Shown in pieces: positions 20,783 through 28,927 of a stretch of DNA of 64,000 nucleotides. Source of the stretch: JBBQWR01 sp038210495 (GTDB taxonomy: Bacteria > Planctomycetota > Planctomycetia > Pirellulales > DATAWG01). The translations under genes and the position numbers were made by a program. Positions within the stretch are counted from its first letter, which is position 1; every line of letters starts with the position of its first letter. The notes below the pieces were generated by a model. It was not told where the DNA came from. It searched no databases and saw only the letters and a list, made by a program, of their open reading frames with translations. Location of the stretch: contig JBBQWR010000028.1 of NCBI GenBank assembly GCA_038210495.1, positions 1 to 64,000 on the forward strand, in the 5' to 3' direction.

Positions 20783-22408
20783 ATGGCGAGCGGACGAAGA
20801 CTCCCACTCCCTTTGGGAGAGGGCCGGGGAGAGGGAGAATCGGCTCCGGAACGCTTTCATCACAGTCACGGTCCTCACCGCGCCCTCTCCCCAGGGGAGA
20901 GGGTTCTTAGGACCGCCCTCTCAAAGCGGGAGAAAGTTTTGCAGTTGGCTTTTCTCCTGCTGACGCCACTACTCGCGATAGGCGTTTATCCTAAAATCGC
21001 CTCGGGCCAAGAGCCCTCCGGTTTGCAAGCCGCGACGGCGATCGAAAACGTGTTAGTCGATGCGATCGCGCGGTCCGAAAAATCGGTCGTCGCCATCGCG
21101 CGGGTCGACGCCGAAGACGCCAGCGAATTGCGATCGGTTGACCTGGCGCCGGGGCCATTCGGTCGACTGCCCCGCGCCCGAGCGCCGGCCGCGCCCGGGG
21201 ACGCCGATTTTTTGCCCGATTCCTTTGGCACGGGCGTGGTCGTCGAGCGCCGAGGGTTGATCCTGACCTATTACCACGTCCTGAATCTCAAAGGTCAGCA
21301 CTACGTTACGACTAACGAGCGGAAGACGTATCAAGCCCGGATCAAAGCGGCCGATCCGCGCAGCGATCTGGCCGTGCTCGAAATCGACGCGACGAATCTG
21401 ACGCCGATCAAACTCGGCGATGCGGCCGGCTTGAAAAAGGGGCAGATCGTCATTGCCTTGGGCAACCCGTATGCGATCGCCCGGGATGGTCAGGCCAGCG
21501 CGAGCTGGGGAATCGTCGCCAATCTGGGCCGGAAGGCGGGACCCCAGCCGAGCGAAATCAGTCCCAGCGGCAAGGACAAGCTCTACCACAACGGTACCCT
21601 CATTCAGACCGACGCCAAGTTGAATTTGGGCACCAGCGGGGGGGCGCTCTTGAATCTCAAAGGCGAAATGATCGGGTTGACGACAGCCTTGGCCGCGACG
21701 TCCGGCTATGAGCAAGCGGCCGGTTACGCCGTGCCCGTCGACGACACATTTCGCCGCGTGGTCGACACGCTGAAAGAGGGCCGCGAAGTCGAATACGGTT
21801 TTCTTGGCGTCGAACCGGCCAATCTGAAAGACTTCGAGCTATTGCGCGGCGAGCACGGCGCGCGAATCGTGCAGGTGCGTCCCGGTTCGCCGGCGGAGCG
21901 ATTCGGCTTGCGATCGATGGACGTCGTGACGCGCGTGAACGACACGCCGATTTTCGACGCCGATGGGCTCGTGCTTCAGGTTGGAAAGCTGCCGGTCGAG
22001 TCGGCCGTGCAGTTCACGATTCGCCGCGACGACGGCGAAAAGAAATTGCGGGTCGAACTGGCCAAGTATCCGGTTCCCGGACCGAAGGTCGTCACGACTC
22101 CGTCACCGGCTTGGCGTGGCTTGCGCGTCGACTACGCGACGGCCCTAATCCCCGATCAGTCTCGTTCGCCGCTCAGTCGCATCGATCCGGACGGCTGCGT
22201 CGTGGTGACTGAGGTGGAAAAAGACAGCCCAGCCGCCGCCGCTCAAATGCAAGTCGGGATGTACATCAGCCGAGTCGGCAGCACCCCGGTCCATACGCCG
22301 CGCGAGTTCCACGCCGCCGTGGCGGGAAAATCGGGGGACGTGCCACTAAAAATCTCGACCACCGGCGACACACCCGATACGCGAACGATCAAGGCGAAAT
22401 CGGGCTGA
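20783..22408 (+). CDS. HtrA-like serine protease with two PDZ domains
   Basis: A 541-residue exported trypsin-fold protease. The catalytic triad is His165 (TYYHVL), Asp195 (PRSDLAVLE) and Ser285 (NLGTSGGALLN). Two PDZ-like regions follow at about 340-430 (GFLGVEPANLKDFELLRGEH) and 460-535. A hydrophobic signal or anchor is at about 51-70. The 45 residues before it are encoded by a palindromic repeat (20801-20903), so the true start may be later, though no ATG lies between; a TTG near 20939 is possible. It follows recA by 17 bases and may be co-transcribed. The likely role is envelope protein quality control. Confidence 0.85.
   Translation: MASGRRLPLPLGEGRGEGESAPERFHHSHGPHRALSPGERVLRTALSKREKVLQLAFLLLTPLLAIGVYPKIASGQEPSGLQAATAIENVLVDAIARSEKSVVAIARVDAEDASELRSVDLAPGPFGRLPRARAPAAPGDADFLPDSFGTGVVVERRGLILTYYHVLNLKGQHYVTTNERKTYQARIKAADPRSDLAVLEIDATNLTPIKLGDAAGLKKGQIVIALGNPYAIARDGQASASWGIVANLGRKAGPQPSEISPSGKDKLYHNGTLIQTDAKLNLGTSGGALLNLKGEMIGLTTALAATSGYEQAAGYAVPVDDTFRRVVDTLKEGREVEYGFLGVEPANLKDFELLRGEHGARIVQVRPGSPAERFGLRSMDVVTRVNDTPIFDADGLVLQVGKLPVESAVQFTIRRDDGEKKLRVELAKYPVPGPKVVTTPSPAWRGLRVDYATALIPDQSRSPLSRIDPDGCVVVTEVEKDSPAAAAQMQVGMYISRVGSTPVHTPREFHAAVAGKSGDVPLKISTTGDTPDTRTIKAKSG
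20801..20903. repeat. CCCTCTCC/GGAGAGGG palindromic repeat within a reading frame
   Basis: CTCCCTTTGGGAGAGGG near the left end and CCCTCTCCCCAGGGGAGAGG near the right are each hairpins and are mutually related. The repeat encodes residues of about 8-40 of the protease leader. Confidence 0.7.
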
Positions 22409-22427
22409 ATCAAGACAGGCCGACGGA

Positions 22428-23015
22428 TCAATCAATTTTCCGTTCGAGCCAGGATGGTATCGGCGGCGACTGATCCGTGAGTTGCCCCGACTTGTAAGCA
22501 GCGACAAAACGAAAAGGCCGACAAAGATCGCTGTTATCGAAAACGAATACGTTCGGCAATCTTGAGATCGCCATTTGAAGATTGCTCAAGGTGCGAGGAA
22601 ACCGCGATCTCAACTTCTCTGACGGTACGTTGTGTCCGCCTCGCAAGACTCGCATGACTACCCGCGCCGCTGATTGATCCGGTGACGCCAATCCGATGAA
22701 ACAAAGAACCACTTCATACCCGCGGCCGGCGACCTGCTCAAAAAAGCCAATTTTGTCTCCGACCGGATCAGAGAAGACTGTTTCGAAGACAAAGTTTTCC
22801 TGACCCTCGACTAACGATTGTCTTAACGCTTTTGTCAAAATCGCTGCGCTATTCGCATCCGAGGTAATTCGTGCCGCCACCACATCAGCGTTGATGAAAG
22901 GCAATCCAAGGTGCGCAAGATGCGAGCAGGGGAAGCCCCGGGGGACTGATCTCGAAGTCGGATCCACGAATCGTTCAGTCGCGGGACATCGCCCCGATGG
23001 CCGTCTGTTTGGCAT
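22428..23015 (-). pseudogene. Zeta-toxin-like kinase lacking its P-loop
   Basis: The frame carries the middle and end of a zeta-toxin-like P-loop kinase: LGLPFINADVVAARI, then ENFVFETVFSDPVGDKIGFF and VLRGGHNVPSEKLRSRFPRT, ending with a basic tail. Family members start with an F-A-G-x-NGAGKT P-loop followed within about 20 residues by the FINAD motif. Here the 30 residues before FINAD have no P-loop, and none is visible in the other two frames upstream. The remnant would lack ATP binding. It faces the protease gene convergently, 19 bases away. Confidence 0.55.
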
Positions 23016-23214
23016 CGCCTGTCGCCCGTTGGATCACCGGCGAAACGTTCGCCATCTCCGGCGGCAACGGCGTTTAAGTAGCGCGACGAGGCCCGCGATC
23101 GACGAACGTTCTCCCGTTACGTATTCGGCCCGTTGACGATTTGCGGTCGGTGATTGACACTAGGCGGTTTGACTACGGCCGTAAGATTGCCGCAAACCGA
23201 TCGCAAAGGAACTT

Positions 23215-24642
23215 ATGGAAACGCAACTGGCGGTGCTTGGCGGCGGGCCCGGAGGATATGCCGCAGCGTTCTTGGCGGCCGATCTGGGGATGAAGGTCAC
23301 GATCGTCGAGGCCGATCCGCGGCTCGGCGGCGCCTGCCTGCTGCGCGGCTGCATTCCTTCGAAGGCCCTGCTGCACGTGGCCCGCGTGCTGAGCGAAACC
23401 AAAGAAATGAGCCACTGGGGAATTGGTTTCCCATCGCCGACGATCGACGTGGCCAAGCTTCGGGCGCGGAAAGAGAAGGTCATCGATACGCTCACCGGCG
23501 GCCTCAAGCAACTGGCGAAACGGCGCGGTGTCGAGGTCATTCACGCCCGAGGAACATTCGAGAATTCGACGACGCTCAAGCTCCAGCGGCTCGACAAGCC
23601 GGGCGAGACCGATAAACTCACGTTCGAGCACTGCGTGCTGGCGACCGGCTCGCGGCCGACCAAGATTCCCGCGTTCGATCTACCCACGCCGCGGGTCATG
23701 GATTCGACCGGCGGCTTGGACCTGCCCGACGTGCCCGCGACATTGCTCGTCGTCGGCGGTGGCTATATCGGTCTTGAAATGGGCACGGTTTACGCCGAGC
23801 TCGGGAGCAAAGTGACCGTCGTCGAGCTTACCGATGGTTTGCTTCCGGGCGCCGATCGCGATTTGGTCAAACCGCTCCATGTGAGAATCGAAAAGACGTT
23901 TGCCGCGATCCATCTGACGACGAAGGTCGTGTCGATGGTTGACAAGAAGGACGCGATCGAGGTCAAGTTTCAATCGGCCGACGGCGCCCACGAGCGAACC
24001 GAGCGGTTCAGCCGCGTGCTGGTAAGCGTCGGCCGGCGTCCCAACAGCAACGACCTGGGCTTGGAAAACACGAAGGTTCGAATCGACGCCAAAGGTTTCG
24101 TCGTCACGGACGAGCGGCAACGCACGGCCGACCCGCACATCCTGGCGATCGGCGACGTGGCTGGCGAGCCGATGCTGGCCCACAAGGCTTCTCATCAGGG
24201 CAAAGTCGCCATCGAAGCCCTGCATGGTGAACCGGCCGTTTTTCAACCCCAGGCGATTCCGGCCGTGGTCTTTACCGATCCGGAGATCGCCTGGGCTGGC
24301 TTAACCGAAGAACAAGCGAAGCGCGAGGGGCGCTCGATCGAGGTCGCCCGATATCCCTGGGCGGCCAGCGGCCGGGCTCAATCGTTGGCCAGAACCGAGG
24401 GGATGACCAAACTGCTGTTCGATCCGGAGACCGAGCGAGTATTGGGCGTCGGTATCGTCGGCGTCAACGCCGGGGAATTGATCGCCGAGGGAGTCCTGGC
24501 GATCGAGATGGGCTGTTCGGCCCGCGATATCGGCGAATCGATCCACCCACACCCGACCCTCAGCGAGACGGTCGCCTTTGCGGCGGAAGCTTTCCTCGGC
24601 ACGGCGACAGAGATCTATAAACCGCGTCCGGCCGGGCAGTAG
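23215..24642 (+). CDS. lpdA: Dihydrolipoyl dehydrogenase (first copy)
   Basis: A 475-residue FAD-dependent E3 subunit that reoxidises dihydrolipoamide in 2-oxoacid dehydrogenase or glycine cleavage complexes. The FAD motif GGGPGGYAAA, the redox pair C-x4-C in GGACLLRGCIPSKALL, the NAD motif VGGGYIGLEMG and the C-terminal active-site HPHPTLSE are present. Next to the disulfide, GACLLRG departs from the usual GTCLNVG. No E1 or E2 gene is adjacent. A second lpdA lies at 42226 near sucB, so this copy may serve another complex. Confidence 0.92.
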   Translation: METQLAVLGGGPGGYAAAFLAADLGMKVTIVEADPRLGGACLLRGCIPSKALLHVARVLSETKEMSHWGIGFPSPTIDVAKLRARKEKVIDTLTGGLKQLAKRRGVEVIHARGTFENSTTLKLQRLDKPGETDKLTFEHCVLATGSRPTKIPAFDLPTPRVMDSTGGLDLPDVPATLLVVGGGYIGLEMGTVYAELGSKVTVVELTDGLLPGADRDLVKPLHVRIEKTFAAIHLTTKVVSMVDKKDAIEVKFQSADGAHERTERFSRVLVSVGRRPNSNDLGLENTKVRIDAKGFVVTDERQRTADPHILAIGDVAGEPMLAHKASHQGKVAIEALHGEPAVFQPQAIPAVVFTDPEIAWAGLTEEQAKREGRSIEVARYPWAASGRAQSLARTEGMTKLLFDPETERVLGVGIVGVNAGELIAEGVLAIEMGCSARDIGESIHPHPTLSETVAFAAEAFLGTATEIYKPRPAGQ

Positions 24643-24696
24643 GCCATGCACCCCGTGCATGACAGGCTCAACCGGCACACTTCTAGCGCCACCGAT

Positions 24697-24722
24697 TGTC
24701 AGACACGGAGTGCCTGACCTAC
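24697..24722. repeat. GTAGGTCAGGCAC-family palindrome
   Basis: The hairpin GTCAGACACGGAGTGCCTGAC followed by CTAC is one half of the paired form seen at 42065 and 49572. It sits in the 300-base stretch between lpdA and the coiled-coil gene, which holds nothing else identifiable. Confidence 0.6.
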
Positions 24723-24943
24723 GAAATCCGATTTGCTCGTGGCCGATTCTCGACCTAGAGTTTCTGTTGCCCGGATAAAGAATCTCATCTCATCACTGGT
24801 CCGGCTCAAGATTCGTTTTACGGCTGTGTGTCGATCGCGATTGGCGCCTGTTGAACGGCTATTCTGCCGCTCGCGTGGCGATGCCATCGCAGTCGGTGGG
24901 CGGTTGCCCAGCGTATGTGGTTTTAGCACTTCTTGAATTTCGT

Positions 24944-25411
24944 ATGCCCATGCCCCAGCGCAAGCAAATAGAGCGATCGCTGGCTGCCGTGCGGCTGGGG
25001 CACGATGGACTCGAACAGTTTTTAGGGCTGCTGTTCGATGAACTCGAATCTTGCTGCGAGCGACTGGACGAAGAGCGGCGGACGATCGCGGGCGATCGAC
25101 GGGAGTTGGCCGACGAGCAAGCCCATCTGTCGATCGAGCGAGCCCGCTGGGAAACTGATCAACAACACGAGCACCGAACTTGGCAAAAGCGCATCGAAGA
25201 GCTCGAGCACGAGCGAAGTCGACGGATCGCGGAGCTTGAAGCGGAGCGCCACCGTAGCGCCGAGTTGACCCAAACCGTGGCGGAGCAACAGCGGCAGATT
25301 ACCGACGAACGAGAAGAATGGACGGCGGAGATTCATCAGCTTCGCAGCTTGTTGGGCAAGCAGTCCCCCTTCGAATCGATCGAGCCCCGATCGGAAAGCC
25401 GCGCCGAATAA
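24944..25411 (+). CDS. Hypothetical coiled-coil protein
   Basis: A 155-residue protein, almost entirely a charged helix from residue 30 to 140 (Glu, Arg, Gln and His dominate, as in LEHERSRRIAELEAERHRS), strongly indicating a long coiled coil. The first 28 residues (MPMPQRKQIERSLAAVRLGH) form a shorter helix. The start at 24944 is preferred over 24851 because the upstream residues look like intergenic sequence. No other domain is seen. It may be a structural or scaffold protein; the family was not recognised. Confidence 0.55.
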   Translation: MPMPQRKQIERSLAAVRLGHDGLEQFLGLLFDELESCCERLDEERRTIAGDRRELADEQAHLSIERARWETDQQHEHRTWQKRIEELEHERSRRIAELEAERHRSAELTQTVAEQQRQITDEREEWTAEIHQLRSLLGKQSPFESIEPRSESRAE

Positions 25412-25484
25412 CGACGGGGACCTAGGTTCCATCGAATCAATCAATTGGGACATTTTTACAATTAGGACTCTAACTTAATGATTC

Positions 25485-25788
25485 GGGTGGCCGGGGCTCG
25501 CGCCGAAGGAAAGCCCCGGGGAAGGCGGAAATGACGAATGACGAAATACCCAATGTCTAATCAATGACGAATGCTTGAATGACGAATGACTAAGGTGTCT
25601 ATGTGGCGCTGCGAGCGGCGTTATCATTTCGCGAAAATGAGACGGCATAAAACCGCGGCGAAATGCCAATTTCAGGCCATCGTCATTCGTGCTTCGTCAT
25701 CCGTTATTGATTAGACATTCGTCATTAGACATTCGGCCTCTTCGCCTCTCCGGGGCTTCGGCGAGGACGCCTCCAGCCCCGGCCGCCC
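25485..25788 (-). repeat. Dispersed repeat, copy C (304 bp, inverted orientation)
   Basis: Full-length copy in the opposite orientation to B. It starts GGGTGGCCGGGGCT and ends AGCCCCGGCCGCCC. CCAATGTCTAATCAATGACG and GATTAGACATTCGTCATTAG form the inverted arms. It fills most of the 434 bases between the coiled-coil gene and the next gene. Confidence 0.85.
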
Positions 25789-25845
25789 ATAGTTTGGATA
25801 GGACCTTTAAGAGCATCTGGGAAACTTTTTCGAACGGAACCAACG

Positions 25846-27180
25846 GTGATCGAACAGGCTATTTTCACGGCGCTCAGCGGCGCGCCGGAGCGCGGCTATC
25901 ATGTGGTCGCGACCAGTCCAGACATTGTCGACCAAGACTTACGAGAACTGACCAATTGGGGGCCGTTGCAGGGCGCTCTGTCGGGCAGCAGCTGCGACGG
26001 CGCGAGCGTGAATTTTCATCCCCTGCCCAGCGGCGCTTCGTGCGTCTCTCGCAGCGTCGTGTTTGGAACGCCCGACTCGGCGATTTTCGGTCCGCGACTG
26101 TATACGCAATCGCTCGTCGTGGCGATGGACGACATGGCCCGGTTCGCCAACAACCCCTTTGCGCTGCTCCGCGCCGTGCGGGCGAAAGGCTTTTTGAAAG
26201 TCTTGGAGCCGGCCCATTCGCCGCTGGTTCCGTTTCAATTGGCCGGCCGCACGCCGCTGGTGGACGAGGGACTCCTGGCCCAATTCGTCGATCAGTGGGG
26301 TGAAGAGCGCATTGCGTGGCTGATTCATTCGGCCCTGACGGCCGATGCGCTGGTGCTGGTCAATGTGGCCCGTCCGGAACTTTTGGTCGCGGGACTACTG
26401 AACTGTTTGCCCGCCGAATGCCGCACGGAGATGTCGTTTACCACGGGGCTAAAATTGTCGCCGCGACGGCCGTTTCGCGTGCATGTGACCACCGCCGAAA
26501 GCGCGCAGATCAATCGCTTGCAGCTTCAGCCGGGTATTTCCATTTGGGACGCCGAACAAGAACCGCCGGCGGACTTCCATCCCGCGGGCTGGGCCGCCTA
26601 TCTCCTCGAGGCCATGGCGCTCGATCGCCTATCGACAGTCTGCACGGAACTTGAGCGGCCTCGTCCGGGCTTGCGATCGGCCGACCTGACTTGGCTCGGC
26701 CAGCAGTTATCGGACCGGCTGCATGGCGCCCCGCTGGCGACACCGCGCAATCCCGAGCTGCCGCTGGATTTCTGCGAGCCCAGCGACTATTCGGCCTCCC
26801 GTCGCATCCGGCACGCCGATCTGGCCCACCGCCTGGTGGGGCCACCCAGCGTCGGCGCGGCGACGATTGCCCCCCCGCGGCTCGCCGGTCCGTCCGCGGG
26901 GCTCGGGCCCCAGTCGGCGGAAGTGCTGGAACAACTCGGTCAACTCGACGATCTCGTGTTCGACACGATCGCCGGCAAAGCGCCCGCGCTCGACGAGTTG
27001 ACCCGTCTCTGGCCCCGATTGACGGCCCAACTTCCCGGCGATCTCGTATCGGAATCGCGCGAGCAATATTTGCGATATGCCCTGAAGCTTTGGGAGCAAT
27101 GTCACGCGGACGGCGAGCGCGATCCCATTTGGGCTGTCTCGACGCTCGAAATTCTTTGCCTGCTGTTTGGCGATCGCTGA
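25846..27180 (+). CDS. Possible GTPase-associated (GAP1-like) protein
   Basis: A 444-residue protein starting MIEQAIFTALSGAPERGYHV, followed by VATSPDIVDQDLRELTNWGP and FHPLPSGASCVSRSV. This start resembles the N-terminal domain of GTPase-associated protein 1 (GAP1-N), described in conflict-type or signalling gene sets; I recall this resemblance and cannot confirm it by search. The middle is helical; the C-terminal third has a proline-rich linker (about residues 330-360) and a short helical domain. No membrane segment or signal is seen. The start at 25846 is a GTG preceded by weak ribosome sites. No GTPase gene is adjacent. Confidence 0.45.
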   Translation: MIEQAIFTALSGAPERGYHVVATSPDIVDQDLRELTNWGPLQGALSGSSCDGASVNFHPLPSGASCVSRSVVFGTPDSAIFGPRLYTQSLVVAMDDMARFANNPFALLRAVRAKGFLKVLEPAHSPLVPFQLAGRTPLVDEGLLAQFVDQWGEERIAWLIHSALTADALVLVNVARPELLVAGLLNCLPAECRTEMSFTTGLKLSPRRPFRVHVTTAESAQINRLQLQPGISIWDAEQEPPADFHPAGWAAYLLEAMALDRLSTVCTELERPRPGLRSADLTWLGQQLSDRLHGAPLATPRNPELPLDFCEPSDYSASRRIRHADLAHRLVGPPSVGAATIAPPRLAGPSAGLGPQSAEVLEQLGQLDDLVFDTIAGKAPALDELTRLWPRLTAQLPGDLVSESREQYLRYALKLWEQCHADGERDPIWAVSTLEILCLLFGDR

Positions 27181-27364
27181 CTAGCTCGCTCCTCAAACCG
27201 TGAATTGTCGTGTCGGCCAAGGGGTTTGCGCGTTTTCGATCCGATTTAGCCGGTCGCGTCCACCTTGACCTTCGGGGGTCATCGCGTGTAGTCTTGAGGT
27301 TGCCGCTATCTCGTCGCAAGTTTCTTGCAGCCCTCATTTTGTGTCGCGTGGGAGAACCGCTTCC

Positions 27365-28855
27365 ATGGGTCGTCTTTCGTTTAAGATCGGTTCGTGGCTT
27401 GGGGCCGCGATCGTCGCTCTGTCTGTCATGGCTCCCAGTTTGGCTCGCGCCGCCGACTATACGGAAAAGCGGGTCGGCGATTACGTCGAAATGGCCGTCG
27501 ACGCGGACACGCCCCGAAGCTGGAAGAAGCTTTCTCAAACGACGCAGTTGTCCGACATCAAGAGCATGTTGCGTGGCGATTCGGCTCTGGATGCGCCGAC
27601 GTTCGACGCATTTTTCAGGAAGATGTTTTTCCCTCAATACACATTCATTGCCGAAAACGTCTTTATCGACGCGCCGGATTCCAAGGAAAATCGTACCAGC
27701 CGACTGCCGAAGATGCGGACTGATTTGATCAAGCTGATCGATCAGGCAGCCAGGAATCAAGTCGCGTTCGACTTTCTCAATAAGCTGACCGGCGACGCGA
27801 TGACCACGATCGCGCTGGGGAATTATCATCCACTGGCTCGGCACAGCGCGGCCCTGGCGCTGGGGAATCTGAAGGATTTTAGTGGCGGCCCCTCGCCCGA
27901 TGCCGTGCCGCTGTTGATTCGCTGCCTGGGGTCGAGCGATTTGGTCAAGGTCGCGGCCCTTAGCGGGTTGACCGCCCATGTGAAGGCGGGCGTCGCCGAC
28001 AAGGACAAGCCGGCGCTGTTGGCGGCACTGGAGAAGCTAGTGGACGACAAAGCCAGTCATGCGGCCGAATCGCCGGAGGGTCGAATGTGGATTCGGCGGC
28101 ACGCGATTGAACTATTCGCGGCGATGAAAGATCCGGGCCCCAAATCGATCGTTGTCTCGACGCTGATCGGCGTGCTGAAGGACAGCCAATCGTCCATTCC
28201 GGTTTCGTGCGCCGCGGCCAGAGCGCTGGGCGGTTTTGATATCAGGCGGGTCGATTCGCAGGAGTTCGCGGCGCTGGCCGCTAGTATTGGACAGACGGGA
28301 GTCGACGCATGTAGAGCCGAGTTGGCCCGTGCGGCGGAACAGGCCGCCGCAGCGCCATTGCCGATTGCTCGCGGCGGCAGCAACGCGGGGAGCGGGCCGG
28401 TAAGTCGCGGGCCCAACGGCGATATTAGGGTGGCGGCTCGTGCCGTGTCGGCGGGTCCCCAATACATTGTGACCGCGGAACTCAAGAGCCAGCTTCAATC
28501 GCTGGAACTGGGGCTGAAGGGCAATGGCGGTGGTTTGATCGCGGCGACCAAAGGGGGCCCATTGGAGCCCACCGTCGCGGCGATCGACAAGGGGCTGCTC
28601 GGCTTGATCGCCGCTTGCGACGCGGCCGACGCCCCCTATGAATCGCTCAAGCAGCAGATCACCCGCGGCGCCGATGCGCTGGAGGCCGCGGTCGGTCGTT
28701 CTGGCGAGAAGGGACGCGCCCCGGCAGCCGGCAAGGGAGGCGACGCCGACGGTTTTGGAGACGCGACGGAAACGCCGGCCAAACCGCCGGTCAACAAAAT
28801 CGTGCCTAAACCGGCGCCTGCGAAAATCGATGCGGCGAAGCCAGCGGCTGGTTAA
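27365..28855 (+). CDS. Exported HEAT-repeat protein
   Basis: A 496-residue protein with a signal peptide (MGRLSFKIGSWLGAAIVALS, cleavage after about ARAADY). Helical repeats with HEAT-like spacing occupy residues 110-290 (HSAALALGNLKD, AAARALGGFD). The C-terminal 130 residues are low-complexity Ala/Pro/Lys (KPPVNKIVPKPAPAK). HEAT repeats act as scaffolds; the partner is unknown. The start at 27365 is preferred over 27341 because it directly precedes the signal peptide. The next gene encodes a second HEAT protein as a lipoprotein, 72 bases on, suggesting a joint role in the envelope. Confidence 0.72.
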   Translation: MGRLSFKIGSWLGAAIVALSVMAPSLARAADYTEKRVGDYVEMAVDADTPRSWKKLSQTTQLSDIKSMLRGDSALDAPTFDAFFRKMFFPQYTFIAENVFIDAPDSKENRTSRLPKMRTDLIKLIDQAARNQVAFDFLNKLTGDAMTTIALGNYHPLARHSAALALGNLKDFSGGPSPDAVPLLIRCLGSSDLVKVAALSGLTAHVKAGVADKDKPALLAALEKLVDDKASHAAESPEGRMWIRRHAIELFAAMKDPGPKSIVVSTLIGVLKDSQSSIPVSCAAARALGGFDIRRVDSQEFAALAASIGQTGVDACRAELARAAEQAAAAPLPIARGGSNAGSGPVSRGPNGDIRVAARAVSAGPQYIVTAELKSQLQSLELGLKGNGGGLIAATKGGPLEPTVAAIDKGLLGLIAACDAADAPYESLKQQITRGADALEAAVGRSGEKGRAPAAGKGGDADGFGDATETPAKPPVNKIVPKPAPAKIDAAKPAAG

Positions 28856-28927
28856 TTCAGCGTCTGATATTCACGGGACGGATGTCGCTTCAGGACGAAG
28901 CGACCGGTCAGCAAAAGGAATTGCGAC

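Noticed and set aside
26510..27979. A 489-codon minus-strand frame
   Set aside because: It spans two plus-strand genes with better coding character; composition is Arg/Gly/Gln-rich as expected from antisense.
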